Assembly (NCBI GenBank): GCA_023461275.1
Contig: JAEYMI010000013.1
Span: 1 to 64,000, forward strand
Source of the DNA: Actinomycetes bacterium
Lineage (GTDB): Bacteria > Actinomycetota > Actinomycetes > Mycobacteriales > Mycobacteriaceae
DNA: 64,000 nt
Reading direction: 5' to 3'
This document shows positions 18,003 to 27,378 of this stretch, in pieces; the first letter of the stretch is position 1, and every line of letters starts with the position of its first letter. Under the pieces are notes generated by a model. The model was not told the DNA's origin, searched no databases, and saw only the letters and a list, made by a program, of their open reading frames with translations. The translations under genes were made by a program, and so were the position numbers.

Positions 18003-19359
18003 TTGAACACCGCCCATCCGGCGTTGGTCCATTTGGCGCGGTCCAGGCAGAGCCGTCCGTCGACGATGGCCTTCTTGCTGGTCACCGACGAGATCTGTTG
18101 GGGGTCAAGCTCGACGAACTCGCGCCATTCGGTCAGCACCATCACCAGATCGGCGTTACGGACGGCACCGAGCACACTGTCCTCGTAGTAGAGCGTCGGG
18201 AACAGCGCGCGGGAGTTGTCGATGGCCTTGGGGTCGTAGATGCTGACCGAGGCGCCCTGCAGCTGCAGTTGTCCGGCGACGTTGAGCGCCGGCGAATCAC
18301 GCACGTCGTCGGAGTCGGGTTTGAACGCGGCCCCGAGCACTGCGATACGTTTGCTCAAGACGCTGCCACCGCAGGCGGTTTTGGCGACGTCGACGATGCG
18401 GTTGCGGCGTCGCAGGTTGATGTTGTCCACCTCCCGCAGAATCGAGAGTGCCTCGGACGCACCGAGTTCACCGGCGCGGGCCATGAACGCCCGGATGTCC
18501 TTGGGCAGGCAACCGCCGCCGAAGCCCAGTCCGGCGTTGAGGAACTTGCGGCCGATGCGGTCGTGGGGGGGCGGGGGGGCGGGGGCGGGGCCCACACCCC
18601 CCCCCCCTCGGCTCCGGCGGCCTCGCAGATCTCGGCGATCGCGTTGATGAATGAGATCTTGGTGGCCAGAAACGAATTGGCCGCGACCTTGACGATCTCG
18701 GCGCTGGCCGGACTCATCACGATGAACGGCACACCGTCGCTGATCAGTGGCGCGTAAATCTTGCGGGCAGCACGCTCGGCCGGTCCGGGCTCGGTGCCGT
18801 CGTGAGTGCCGCTGCTGTGCTCTTCGACCCCGTGCTCTTCTACCCCGAGGACGAGGCGGTCGGGTCGTAGCGTGTCGACCACCGCGTGACCTTCGCGCAG
18901 GAACTCCGGGTTCCAGCCGAGGTGAACGCGCACATCGGGTTTGGCGAGTTCGCTGATCCGGTCCTGCAGACGCACACAGGTGCCGACCGGCACCGTCGAC
19001 TTGCCGAAGATGACGGTGTCACGCTGCAGCAGCGGGACCAGGCCGTCGACGACGGCGTTGACGTACTTGAGGTCGGCGGCGTATTCGCCTCTGCGCTGCG
19101 GGGTTCCGACGGCGATGAAGTGCACGTCGCCCCAGTCGGCGGCCTCTTGGTAGGAGTCGGTGACGCGGAGTTTTCCGCTGTCGATGTGCTTGGTCAGCAG
19201 CTCGGGAAGCTCCGGCTCGTAGAACGGGAGATGCCCGGCGGCCAGCGATTCCCGACGGGCGTCGTCGAGTTCCACGCCAAGCACGTCATGGCCCAGTTCA
19301 GCCATGCATGCCGCGTGTGTGGCGCCCAGGTAGCCGAGCCCGAAGACGACGATGTTCAT
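17999..19359 (-). pseudogene. UDP-glucose 6-dehydrogenase (Ugd), interrupted by a poly-G/poly-C tract
   Basis: The first frame (19359 down to about 18610) has the NAD-binding start MNIVVFGLGYLGATHAACM and the GTPQRRGEY and STVPVGT motifs. The second frame (18595-17999) resumes at DRIGRKFLNAGLGFGGGCLPKD, which holds the catalytic Cys, and runs to a normal end. About a dozen residues between EICEAAGA and DRIGRK are replaced by a homopolymer-rich stretch at 18564-18608. Ugd oxidises UDP-glucose to UDP-glucuronate, a precursor expected here because the neighbouring GH79-like protein belongs to a family with uronidases. The break may be a sequencing artefact in the G tract. Confidence 0.85.
18564..18608. 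repeat. Homopolymeric G/C tract with palindromic character
   Basis: Runs of seven, seven, five and four G are followed by CCCACA and a run of about twelve C. It lies inside the ugd reading frame and replaces conserved codons. This looks more like an unresolved sequence than a biological insertion. Confidence 0.6.
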
Positions 19360-19431
19360 CCCAGAAACCTCCTGCTTGTCATGTCTCGTGTGGTGTGTCG
19401 GTGTGTGGTGTGTGCGTGTGTGGGTGTCATG

Positions 19432-20913
19432 TCAGGCGGCCTTGCAGAGGTAGACCAGTCGCGCGGTCATCGGGGCCAGCTCGTAAGTCGACGCCGCCTT
19501 GGGTCGCGAGCCGACGACTTTCTCGTCGCGGCACATGGTGTCGGCGCCGGGTGGACTGGCTGTCAGGTAGGAGTGGCCGGACTCGTTGCCGCCGTCTGGT
19601 TCTCGCATCTGCACGTCGGCGGTGGTGGTGAAGGTCCCCGACGGCATGCCGACGTTGACGCGCGCCGGCTTGTCGTCGGTGTCGGCATCGGTGTTGACCA
19701 GGGCCAGCACCATGGCGTTGTCGCGGCGCATCACGTAGGCGTGCATCGTGGTGGCGTCGTCGGCGGTGGCGGTTGAGAGGCGTTTGATGGACAGTCCGTC
19801 CCCGAGACTGTTGATGGCGGTCAGCGCGTAATACACGCCTTGGGCGCGGACCGACCCGTTGTCGCGCAGGCAGATCGGCGAGTAGGCCAGGCAGTCGGTG
19901 AGACCGCCGTGGAAGTAGACCGACGAGACGCCCTCGGTGGCCGCGTCGAGGGCGAAGTCCAGCGCCCACAGCCCGCCTTCGATGCCGTCGCTGATGCCGC
20001 GTCGCCCGCCGCAGTTGATCGAGTTCGCTTCCGAGATCACAGTTCTCGACGAGCCGGAGAAGGCCGCGGACCGGGTGATGTCACGCAGGGCGGTGGCCCG
20101 ACGCTCGTCGGCGAACGGCGAGAACACATCCCCGGGCGCCACGTTGGCGTCCTTGCAGCCGTCGGCGCCGTAGAAGTGCGCCGCGAACGTCGAGAACATC
20201 GGTTGGCCGTCGAGGCGCTGTGCCGCAGTGCGCCACAGGAAGTCATGGCGAAGCGCGGAGACGTCGGGGCCCTGCACCGCGACGTCGGGGGCCTGCGCGG
20301 CGATCTGTTCGCGGAAGCGTCGGATCTTGTCGGGATACTCGTCGATCTCGCTGCGTGAGGTGTAGTAGACGGTCGGTTCGTTGCCGATCTCGATGCCGAC
20401 CAGGTTGCGGCCCAGGATCTTTGCGGCCGCGCCGGCCATCGACGCGGCGCGGCGCGGATCGTCGGCCCTGAGGTTCACGCCGAGTACCACCCGCCAGCCG
20501 AGTGTGGTGACGACGTCGTTGAGGCGTTCCAGGGATGTCGGGGTCACCCGGAAGGCGTACGGTGCGCCGTCGGAGCCGGCGGGCATGCGCTCGTTGGTCG
20601 CGGTCCAGAACATCTCGTCGGAGGCGTTGCCGGCGATCCGGATGACCGGGGTGCCCTGGAATCCGGCGAGCAGCTTGGTCAGCTTGCGTACCAGTAACTT
20701 CGACGCCCCGTCGGCGAGCGCGGAGGACTCGATCGAAAGTCCCGCCGAGCTGTTGGAGATGCCGTAGCCGGCCTCGCCGCCGACGTCGAAGGTGACCTCG
20801 GTGCGCTTGTGCCACAACGTTCCACAGCCTCCGACGAGCGTCAGCACCAGCATCACGACGCTGATCCGACGCACGGGAGTATGCCGCATGGCGGTATTCG
20901 GGGAAGAGGCCAT
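19432..20913 (-). CDS. Lipoprotein glycoside hydrolase, GH79-like (clan A)
   Basis: 493 residues. A lipoprotein signal ends LTLVGGC at about 30. The (beta/alpha)8 catalytic part carries IEIGNEP (acid/base Glu, about 183) and VISEANSINCGG (nucleophile Glu, about 304), the spacing and motifs of GH79 beta-glucuronidase/heparanase-like enzymes. A beta-sandwich-like C-terminal region follows. It is probably anchored outside the membrane and could trim or release the exopolysaccharide. It is immediately upstream of ugd and 6 nt behind the priming transferase. Confidence 0.8.
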   Translation of the reverse strand: MASSPNTAMRHTPVRRISVVMLVLTLVGGCGTLWHKRTEVTFDVGGEAGYGISNSSAGLSIESSALADGASKLLVRKLTKLLAGFQGTPVIRIAGNASDEMFWTATNERMPAGSDGAPYAFRVTPTSLERLNDVVTTLGWRVVLGVNLRADDPRRAASMAGAAAKILGRNLVGIEIGNEPTVYYTSRSEIDEYPDKIRRFREQIAAQAPDVAVQGPDVSALRHDFLWRTAAQRLDGQPMFSTFAAHFYGADGCKDANVAPGDVFSPFADERRATALRDITRSAAFSGSSRTVISEANSINCGGRRGISDGIEGGLWALDFALDAATEGVSSVYFHGGLTDCLAYSPICLRDNGSVRAQGVYYALTAINSLGDGLSIKRLSTATADDATTMHAYVMRRDNAMVLALVNTDADTDDKPARVNVGMPSGTFTTTADVQMREPDGGNESGHSYLTASPPGADTMCRDEKVVGSRPKAASTYELAPMTARLVYLCKAA

Positions 20914-20919
20914 GGGCGA

Positions 20920-22443
20920 TCAGTACGCACCGTTCTTGGTCGCCACCACGCGGATGGTCCGCCACAGGATGATCAGGTCACCGAAGAGCGACCAGTTCTC
21001 CACGTACGACAGATCCAGGCGGACCGATTCCTCCCAGGTCAGGTCGGATCGTCCGGAGACCTGCCAGAGGCCGGTCATGCCTGGTTTGACCAGCATCCGA
21101 CGCGACACCCGCCCGTCGTACTTCTCCACCTCGTCGGGCAGCGGCGGCCGCGGACCCACCAGGCTCATGTGACCGCGCAGCACGTTGATGACTTGCGGTA
21201 CCTCGTCGATGCTGTAGTGCCGCAGGATCTTTCCCACCCGGGTGATGCGGGGATCCTCACGCATCTTGAACATCACCCCGGCGCCCTGGTCGAGGTGTCG
21301 TAGCGCCGCCTTCTGCGCGTCGGCGTCGTCGACCATGGTGCGGAACTTCCACATCCGGAAGTGCTTGTTGTTCAACCCGACTCGGGTGCCGCGGTAGAAC
21401 ACCGGGCCGCGGGAGTCGAGTTTGATGGCGATGGCCACCGCGAGCAGCACCGGCGCGGCGCACACTGCGATGACGGCAGCACCGAGTCTGTCCAGAACCC
21501 ACTTGCGCAGGCGGATGGCACCTTCGTACTGCGGTTTGTCGATGTGCAGCAACGGCAATCCGGCCGCCGGCCGCATCGTCATCCGGGGTCCGGCGACGTC
21601 GTTGACGCCGGGTGCGACGAGCATGTCGACGTCGGTGGCCTCGAGCTCCCACGAGAGGTCCTGCATCGCCTTGTGGCCCAGGGTTTCCGCCGAGGTGATC
21701 GCCACGGTGGTCGCCCCGCTGCGGCACACCGCGTCGACGATGTCGTCGAAGGTACCCAGGATCGGGATGTCGTGGCCGTCGACGGGCATCGTCGGGCCGG
21801 CGTCGCGGGCGAGGAACGGGAGGCAGACACCGGTGACGGCGTAGCCGAGTTCGGGATTGGCGGCGAGCCGGCTGATCACCGGAGCGGCCGAGTTCCGTCC
21901 GCCCACCACCAGTACACGTTCAAGGTTCTTCGACGCGATGCGTTGTCGGATCAGTCTTTTGCGCCACAGCCACCGCGACAACACCAGCGCCACAGTGCCG
22001 ATGGGCAGCGCGAGCATCAGAAAGCCGCGGGCCACATCGAGTTTGAACAGCAGGTCCACCATGGCCCACAACCCGAAGACCGACAGGCACGCGGTGATGA
22101 CCCGGCTGTACTCCTGCGGCCCCGATCCGAGCATGCGGCGATCGAGCGTGTGGAAGGCCTGCAACGCCAACAGCCACGCGCCGATCAGACACAGCGACAC
22201 CACCAGTGCCGGAAACTGGCTTCCGCCGTTGGGGGTCAGTGCGTCGTCGCTGCCGAAGCGGACCACCTGAGCCACAGCCACCGAGGCCGTGACGATGACC
22301 GCGTCGGAGACGCGCAACATGTTCCGGTACGGCCGTACCCAACTGTGGGACTGCGCGGCTTTCCCGGCCAGACGAAGACGCGGTGTCCGACTCCCCCGAC
22401 CGGAGCCGGACACCGCCGCAACGTGGCTTCTATTGATGGACAC
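20920..22443 (-). CDS. Polyprenyl-phosphate sugar-phosphate transferase (EPS priming enzyme)
   Basis: 507 residues from a GTG with AAGGA upstream. Four N-terminal helices and a CoA-binding-like/Rossmann middle (VLVVGGRNSAAPVI, ILGTFDDIVDAV) lead to a fifth helix and the bacterial sugar transferase domain with RGTRVGLNNKHFRMWKFRTM and SLVGPRPPLPDE. Enzymes of this family (WbaP/CpsE type) move a hexose-1-phosphate onto undecaprenyl or decaprenyl phosphate and so start each repeat unit. It is near the head of the minus-strand EPS operon. Confidence 0.93.
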   Translation of the reverse strand: MSINRSHVAAVSGSGRGSRTPRLRLAGKAAQSHSWVRPYRNMLRVSDAVIVTASVAVAQVVRFGSDDALTPNGGSQFPALVVSLCLIGAWLLALQAFHTLDRRMLGSGPQEYSRVITACLSVFGLWAMVDLLFKLDVARGFLMLALPIGTVALVLSRWLWRKRLIRQRIASKNLERVLVVGGRNSAAPVISRLAANPELGYAVTGVCLPFLARDAGPTMPVDGHDIPILGTFDDIVDAVCRSGATTVAITSAETLGHKAMQDLSWELEATDVDMLVAPGVNDVAGPRMTMRPAAGLPLLHIDKPQYEGAIRLRKWVLDRLGAAVIAVCAAPVLLAVAIAIKLDSRGPVFYRGTRVGLNNKHFRMWKFRTMVDDADAQKAALRHLDQGAGVMFKMREDPRITRVGKILRHYSIDEVPQVINVLRGHMSLVGPRPPLPDEVEKYDGRVSRRMLVKPGMTGLWQVSGRSDLTWEESVRLDLSYVENWSLFGDLIILWRTIRVVATKNGAY

Positions 22444-22771
22444 TCATTTTCCTTCGCGCTTTTCGTCGCAGGTCATAGGTGTGCGTGATCAACGTCGTTG
22501 TTGTTCACCCGGGCGGGAGATCTACAGTTGCTCGTCGAGCAGTGCAGACGGTGATCGTCCGCGCACACGGGATGATGCCGAGCAAGGTTCGGCGAATATA
22601 TGTGTTGTGCAATGCAATTGGCGCATCGCGAAGCGGCTCAGATTCGCAGTGATTTCTTCGCGAATACCAATCGGTAATTCAATTCAATCAGATAAAGCGG
22701 GCATTTAACAGGCCTATGTCCTACACAATGCGTTGTCGAAAACGCGGTATTCACAACCCCGTCGACGACGA
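22444..22771. other. Intergenic region upstream of the priming transferase
   Basis: 328 bp between two minus-strand genes, more AT-rich than its surroundings (GCATTTAACAGG, GTAATTCAATTCAATC). It probably holds a promoter for the operon that starts at 22443. I cannot fix a -10/-35 pair. Confidence 0.45.
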
Positions 22772-23965
22772 TCACGCATCGGTGTCCGCTCGTACCGCCC
22801 CGGGTACGGCCTGACGTAGTGGCTGCTCGTACAGACCGCAGACGATGTCCCAGGTATAGCGGTGATGCTGACGCTGCACGGCTTGTTGCGACATCCGCGA
22901 CCGGCGTTCGTCGCTGCCGAGCACGGCGCGGACACCGTCGACGATGGATTCCGCGGTGGGTGCCACGAAGTATCCCGAATCGCCCAGGACCTCACGGTTG
23001 TACGGGGTGTCACGGGCGACTGTCGGGGCACCGCACGCCATGGCCTGCACCAGCGCCGGGTTGGTGCCGCCGACGCTGTGACCATGGAAGTAGACACCGG
23101 ACTTGGACCACAGCGAGAACAACAGATCGTCGTCGCTGACCTGGCCGAGCCAATGAATACGACCGTAGGACTCCGAAATCCGCCGGACCTGCGTCTCCAC
23201 CGGACCTTCGTAGCCCGACGACCCGACGATGACCACGTCCCGTTCACGCGCCAGCTCTTCTGCGGCACAAAGGAATTCGTCGACGGTGTTCTCCGGCACC
23301 AGCCGTGCCACGAACAGCACGAACTCGCCTTCCTGTACTTTGTCGAGCACCCGGTGCGAGCACGGCGGCTCTCCGCCGTAGGGAATGAAGACCGAGTCCC
23401 GATCGAACTCGTCGCGCCAGTACCGGGCGATCTCCTCCGCGTCGCAGATGAGGGTGTCGGCCCAGCGTGCGGTCATCGAGGCGCCGGCCCGAAAGACCGA
23501 TTTCGCCAGCGAGCCCCACTTGTCACGCTCCCATTCCAGGCCGTCGACGTTGACGACCGTGGGAATGCCGCGTGCCTTGAGCATCGGCAGCCAGAACCCG
23601 TTGGCGACGTTCATCACAAGTGCCACATCGGGTTTGGTGGCCGCCGAGTGCGCGGCCGCGGTCAGCCCATAGGAGATGGTGCTCAACGACTTGTATTCCA
23701 GACCGGGGGTGAACACCGAGCGGACGCCGGGTGTCACGGTCTTCATCGTGCTGATGGCGTCGTCTCGCGAATACACCTCGACGTTCCATCCGGCGTCGGC
23801 CAGGTACGGCGCGAGATGCCGTACGAGGGTCTCGAATCCGCCGTAAAAGCTTGGGTAGCCACGTGTTCCGATGATTGCGACAGTGGGTTTGTGCCCATCA
23901 CGGGGCTGGTGCCCATCGGGCTTCTTCCCGTGCTGCAGGAGGAATACCAACTCTGCGAGCCTCAC
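22772..23965 (-). CDS. Glycosyltransferase with DUF1972 N-terminal domain (GT4 type)
   Basis: 397 residues from GTG 23965. KPTVAIIGTRGYPSFYGGFE with LVRHLAPYLADAG is the hallmark of DUF1972 rhamnosyltransferase-like proteins; the GT-B C-terminal half has VLFVARLVPEN, VSVGGTNPALVQAMACG-like donor-site residues and YNREVLGDSGYF. The start is uncertain: no ATG lies close to the conserved region, and the frame is open to 24439, but the upstream residues look non-coding. It probably adds a deoxyhexose to the EPS repeat unit. Confidence 0.85.
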   Translation of the reverse strand: MRLAELVFLLQHGKKPDGHQPRDGHKPTVAIIGTRGYPSFYGGFETLVRHLAPYLADAGWNVEVYSRDDAISTMKTVTPGVRSVFTPGLEYKSLSTISYGLTAAAHSAATKPDVALVMNVANGFWLPMLKARGIPTVVNVDGLEWERDKWGSLAKSVFRAGASMTARWADTLICDAEEIARYWRDEFDRDSVFIPYGGEPPCSHRVLDKVQEGEFVLFVARLVPENTVDEFLCAAEELARERDVVIVGSSGYEGPVETQVRRISESYGRIHWLGQVSDDDLLFSLWSKSGVYFHGHSVGGTNPALVQAMACGAPTVARDTPYNREVLGDSGYFVAPTAESIVDGVRAVLGSDERRSRMSQQAVQRQHHRYTWDIVCGLYEQPLRQAVPGAVRADTDA

Positions 23966-24497
23966 TCTCGTGTGTAGGCCCCCCGGGTCATGTGGTCGTG
24001 CTCGTGTCAGACAGCGCTTCGGTGATGCCGCGCTGGTGTCGTTCAAGGGAAGGACCCTACTTCCATCTGCAACCTTACACATAGCTAAGTAGCGAATGCA
24101 CATCGCGGCGAGAAATAGATACAGAATCGACGATGCGTCTAACTCCGGGACACAACAAATAGTTGTGAATTTCTCTTTACTCACACCCCCACGCCGATTG
24201 CCGTGTGGCATCGGGGTGGCCTGAATCGTCGATATACGCTGTACAGCAACATATTTCATGCTCCATGGCGACGACCGCGGATTGAGGGAAATCAATTTCC
24301 GCCCAACCCTAGAACCGTCGTAGGTATTTCGGTACTGTTCAGCGTAGCGCTGAGAAAATGCGCGATTCGGATCGCGCCATCTTGCGGAAAAGCGCGAATA
24401 AACACGCATTGGTTGTGGGTTCGGACCTGTTGCAGCCATGTCAGTTGTGAGTCGAGACCCATGCGTCGAGGCCTATGAGTCGAATCAGGAGTTGCCG
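23966..24497. other. Divergent promoter region between glycosyltransferase and polymerase
   Basis: About 530 bp, AT-rich for this genome (AATAGTTGTGAATTTCTC, GCAACATATTTCATG). It separates the minus-strand EPS genes from the plus-strand polymerase and probably contains both promoters. I see no gene of its own. Confidence 0.5.
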
Positions 24498-25847
24498 GTG
24501 ATCGTTGCCATCGCGGCCGTGGTGATCGTCGCGGTGCTGTCGTACGTGGAGCCACGGATCGGGCTCGCCGCGATCCTGCTCGGGTACGCGTTCCTGCCGT
24601 TCGTGGTGGGTGCGGTGCGGGTGGGCCCGATCTCGTTGCACGTGTGCACGATGATGACGCTGACGATGTTGGCCGTGTGGACTGTCGTCCCTGCCCGCCA
24701 CATGCCGTCGAGCAAACCGGAGCTGTTTCCGTTCATCCCGGCCGGCACGATGCTGGTTCTCGCGGTGTTCGTGGCCGGAGTCGCGGTGACCGAGTTGGTG
24801 GTCACCAAGACTCCCGCGACGGCGCTGAGCTTCTTCCTGAACTACATCGTCGCGCCCATCGGCCTGTTCGTGCTGTGTTGCGACGCGGCCAGCAGATACG
24901 ACGGCTTCTCCCGCGTCGTGGCGCTGGGAGTGGTGGCCGTCGCCTGCGTGCAAAGCCTTCTGGCACTGATGATTTCGCTCGGCTTGCTACAACAGCCGTT
25001 CGAGAGCCGCTACCAACGACAGTTCTGGTGGGGTGTGATCAGCAGGGCCGACCGCCAGCTGGGCATCACCGACCACCCACTCAACCTCGCGCTGCTCATC
25101 GCCGCCGCGATTCCGTTGGTGGCGATCATCCGGCGCGGTTGGGTGCAGGTGCTGGCGGTCGTCATCATGTTCGCCGGTGTGGCGCTCACGCAGTCGCGCA
25201 TCGGTCTGGTGGCCGCCGTCGTCGGCCTGCTGTACCTGGTGCTCGTCGGTTCCGGATCGGGTCGTCGACGACTGACCACCGGAATCGGTGTGGTGATCGG
25301 GTTCGCGGTGCTCACCTACTTCGACGTCTTCGGCCGGATCGTCGAACGCATCGGCAACGACAACGGATCGTCGGAGGTGCGCAACGACGCCTGGGAGAAC
25401 CTGGTTCCCATGTGGCGCAAGTTCTTTCCGTTCGGCATCGGCATCGACAACCTCAAGCCGTTCATGAAGTCGCACTTCGGGTCCAACTCGAGTCCTGAGT
25501 CGGCGCTGCTGGGTTACGCGGTCGGATTCGGCATCCCGCTGGCCCTGCTGTTCTTCGGGGTGCTGCTGTGGTTGGCGATCAACCGCATCCGCCACGACCG
25601 CACCATCAACCCCGCGGTGGCGTCGCTGCTGATCGTGCTGGTGGCGATCCAGTTCTTCTCGTCGATCACCACCGGGATCTCGTCGACGTCGATCATTCTG
25701 TGGCTGTGCACGTTCCTCGCCGTGACGTATCGATCGCCGGGGCCGGTTGTCGAATCAGAGCTGCCGGAGGGCCAGACTGCTGACACCCGGGCGTCGGAGG
25801 TTGGGGCGTCGGAGGTTGGGGCGTCGGAGGTTGGGGTGGCCAGGTAG
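24498..25847 (+). CDS. O-antigen ligase / Wzy-like polysaccharide polymerase
   Basis: 449 residues with about ten to twelve membrane helices and a large loop near 300-330 (NDAWENLVPMWRKFFPFGIGIDN), as in Wzy/O-antigen ligase family proteins that polymerise lipid-linked units outside the membrane. The GTG at 24498 has AGGAG six bases upstream and is preferred over ATG 24438, which has no such site. The C-terminal tail carries three direct ASEVG repeats, encoded by a 15-bp tandem repeat that probably varies in number. It is the only plus-strand gene of the EPS block. Confidence 0.85.
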   Translation: MIVAIAAVVIVAVLSYVEPRIGLAAILLGYAFLPFVVGAVRVGPISLHVCTMMTLTMLAVWTVVPARHMPSSKPELFPFIPAGTMLVLAVFVAGVAVTELVVTKTPATALSFFLNYIVAPIGLFVLCCDAASRYDGFSRVVALGVVAVACVQSLLALMISLGLLQQPFESRYQRQFWWGVISRADRQLGITDHPLNLALLIAAAIPLVAIIRRGWVQVLAVVIMFAGVALTQSRIGLVAAVVGLLYLVLVGSGSGRRRLTTGIGVVIGFAVLTYFDVFGRIVERIGNDNGSSEVRNDAWENLVPMWRKFFPFGIGIDNLKPFMKSHFGSNSSPESALLGYAVGFGIPLALLFFGVLLWLAINRIRHDRTINPAVASLLIVLVAIQFFSSITTGISSTSIILWLCTFLAVTYRSPGPVVESELPEGQTADTRASEVGASEVGASEVGVAR

Positions 25848-25853
25848 GTGCAT

Positions 25854-25882
25854 GCATTTGTCGCGGGTGACGCGACAAATGC
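25854..25882. terminator. Perfect 12-bp-stem hairpin between convergent genes
   Basis: GCATTTGTCGCG (25854-25865) and CGCGACAAATGC (25871-25882) are exact reverse complements around a GGTGA loop. It sits directly between the polymerase stop and the TetR stop and can serve both strands. There is no T run, which is common for actinobacterial terminators. One arm of the same sequence recurs alone near 8285. Confidence 0.75.
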
Positions 25883-26536
25883 CTACGTCTGTGGTGGGTG
25901 GTCGGGCTTGGGTGGGTCTGACTGTGTCGCTTGGCCGGCTGCGTCACCAGGTCGGCGTCGGACGCCGTAGAGCCGCGTCAATATTTCGTGGAGTTCGTCG
26001 CGGGTGAACGGCGGGTCGGCCAGGAGCACCTGCTGGTAGACCAGCCCGTCGACGACCGCGACGATCATCGCCGCGCTCACCGGGTCGGCCGTGTCCCCCA
26101 TCGAGCGCAGGACCTCGGCGGTGAAGTCGACGTGTTTCTGCCGTGACTGCCGCAAGGCGATGCGGATCTCGTCGTCGGCCTGCGAGCGTCCGACGAACAT
26201 GGTGCGCGCGACCGCGATCTCGGGTCGCTCGCTGGCGAGCGAGCACATGAAGTTGAGGGTGGCGTCGACGACGTCCTCCGGCGTCGGGTGCGCGATGCCG
26301 GCGAGCGGTGCGTAGGCCTTCTGTCCGGCTTCGCTGACGACGTCGACGATGTACTCGATGACCAGGCGATACAGCTTGTCGCGGGTGGGTGCGTAATGGT
26401 TGACCGAGCCGGCCGGAATGCCCGCGGCCTTGTCGACGGCGCGGTGCGTCAGCGTCCCGGTTTCGGACAGCACCGTGACCGCCGCCTCGCGAATCAACGC
26501 CTGACGTTTCTTCGCGGCCGATAGAGCCTCCGCCAT
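25883..26536 (-). CDS. TetR-family transcriptional regulator
   Basis: 217 residues from ATG 26536. An N-terminal HTH (RQALIREAAVTVLSETG, LTHRAVDKAAGIPAGSVNHYAPTRDKLY) is classical TetR. The C-terminal ligand domain is helical with an ERPEIAVARTMF segment like TetR_C proteins. The longer frame to 26707 is Arg/Pro-rich and lacks a good ribosome site. The target is not evident; the nearest divergent gene is the Dabb protein at 26777. Confidence 0.88.
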   Translation of the reverse strand: MAEALSAAKKRQALIREAAVTVLSETGTLTHRAVDKAAGIPAGSVNHYAPTRDKLYRLVIEYIVDVVSEAGQKAYAPLAGIAHPTPEDVVDATLNFMCSLASERPEIAVARTMFVGRSQADDEIRIALRQSRQKHVDFTAEVLRSMGDTADPVSAAMIVAVVDGLVYQQVLLADPPFTRDELHEILTRLYGVRRRPGDAAGQATQSDPPKPDHPPQT

Positions 26537-26671
26537 TTCCCGCCCGGACTTTCTCTCTTGAACAATACGGACAATCCGCACTCTAGCCCCGGTGGGTCCG
26601 CGGCGAGAAACACTTGGCGTGAGTGGCAAAACCGGTCGAGTGCGTTCGTGCGGTTCGGTACCGGAAATTGC

Positions 26672-26747
26672 TGGCACAGCCTCGGTAGCTGTGGCCGGCG
26701 GCGACAACTATCTCATCGTCGATCCGCTCTGACCGATCTTGTGTCAG
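26672..26747. repeat. Dispersed ~76-bp palindromic element, copy 1
   Basis: Left end GGCACAGCCTCGGTAGC, right end CTTGTGTCAG, with an internal CGACAACTATCTCATCGTCG that is the reverse orientation of the internal GACGAGATAATTGACG of copies at 41 kb. It is a degenerate copy lying between the TetR gene and the Dabb gene. Confidence 0.7.
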
Positions 26748-26776
26748 GCCGTATCAACCGCAGTACCGTCGAGCTC

Positions 26777-27079
26777 ATGATTCGCAACGTGGTGACCGGA
26801 CGGCTGCGTCCCGCCGACGGTGCCGACGCCGAGCGCGATCGTCGGCAACTCGACGACGGCCTCGCCGGTATCGCCGCCCTGCAACTACCCGGGCTGGTCG
26901 CCAACCACGTCGGCGTCGACGCCGGATTACGCAGCGGCGGTTGGAGTTTCGCGATCACCAACGACTGGGTCGACGCCGACGCCTACCGCGCCTACGACGC
27001 CGATCCTGAGCACAACCACTACCGGTCGATGATCGTCGACGTCTGCGACCAGGTATCGCGAGTGCAGTTCGAGGTGTAG
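26777..27079 (+). CDS. Dabb-family (stress-responsive A/B barrel) protein
   Basis: 100 residues from ATG 26777. MIRNVVTGRL and the closing DPEHNHYRSMIVDVCDQVSRVQFEV fit small ferredoxin-like Dabb proteins, usually homodimers of uncertain role. The longer frame (26558) runs through a dispersed repeat and is unlikely. It lies between two copies of the ~76-bp palindrome. Confidence 0.8.
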   Translation: MIRNVVTGRLRPADGADAERDRRQLDDGLAGIAALQLPGLVANHVGVDAGLRSGGWSFAITNDWVDADAYRAYDADPEHNHYRSMIVDVCDQVSRVQFEV

Positions 27080-27093
27080 GCACCCGGGACTGC

Positions 27094-27168
27094 TGACACA
27101 GCCTCGGTAGCTGAGCGTCGCGGGATCGATAATCTCCTCGACCATCCGCAGCCACCGAGGCTGTGTCA
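27094..27168. repeat. Dispersed ~76-bp palindromic element, copy 2
   Basis: TGACACAGCCTCGGTAGC at the left and CACCGAGGCTGTGTCA at the right are inverted repeats of about 14 bp. The interior reads GGGATCGATAATCTCCTCG. It lies just after the Dabb gene, where it may also act as a terminator. Confidence 0.85.
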
Positions 27169-27378
27169 TCGAATGGACCTACATAGCGGCACGAGGCAGC
27201 GCGCGCCGTGCACTGTGGGATGAAACGGACCAGAAATCGGACTGCTGGTCGCACAGTGCGCACTCCCGGTGACGTCCCTGCACCGACAGACGGTCTTCTC
27301 GGCGGACGCGGGCGACGTATATGTTCTACTGACGTGCCGTCGCAGGTGGGAGACGGCCTAGGGGTGGGGGGAATCCAC

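Noticed and set aside
26558..26776. N-terminal extension of the Dabb gene
   Set aside because: It is encoded largely by a dispersed palindromic element and lacks a ribosome site; ATG 26777 starts the conserved domain.
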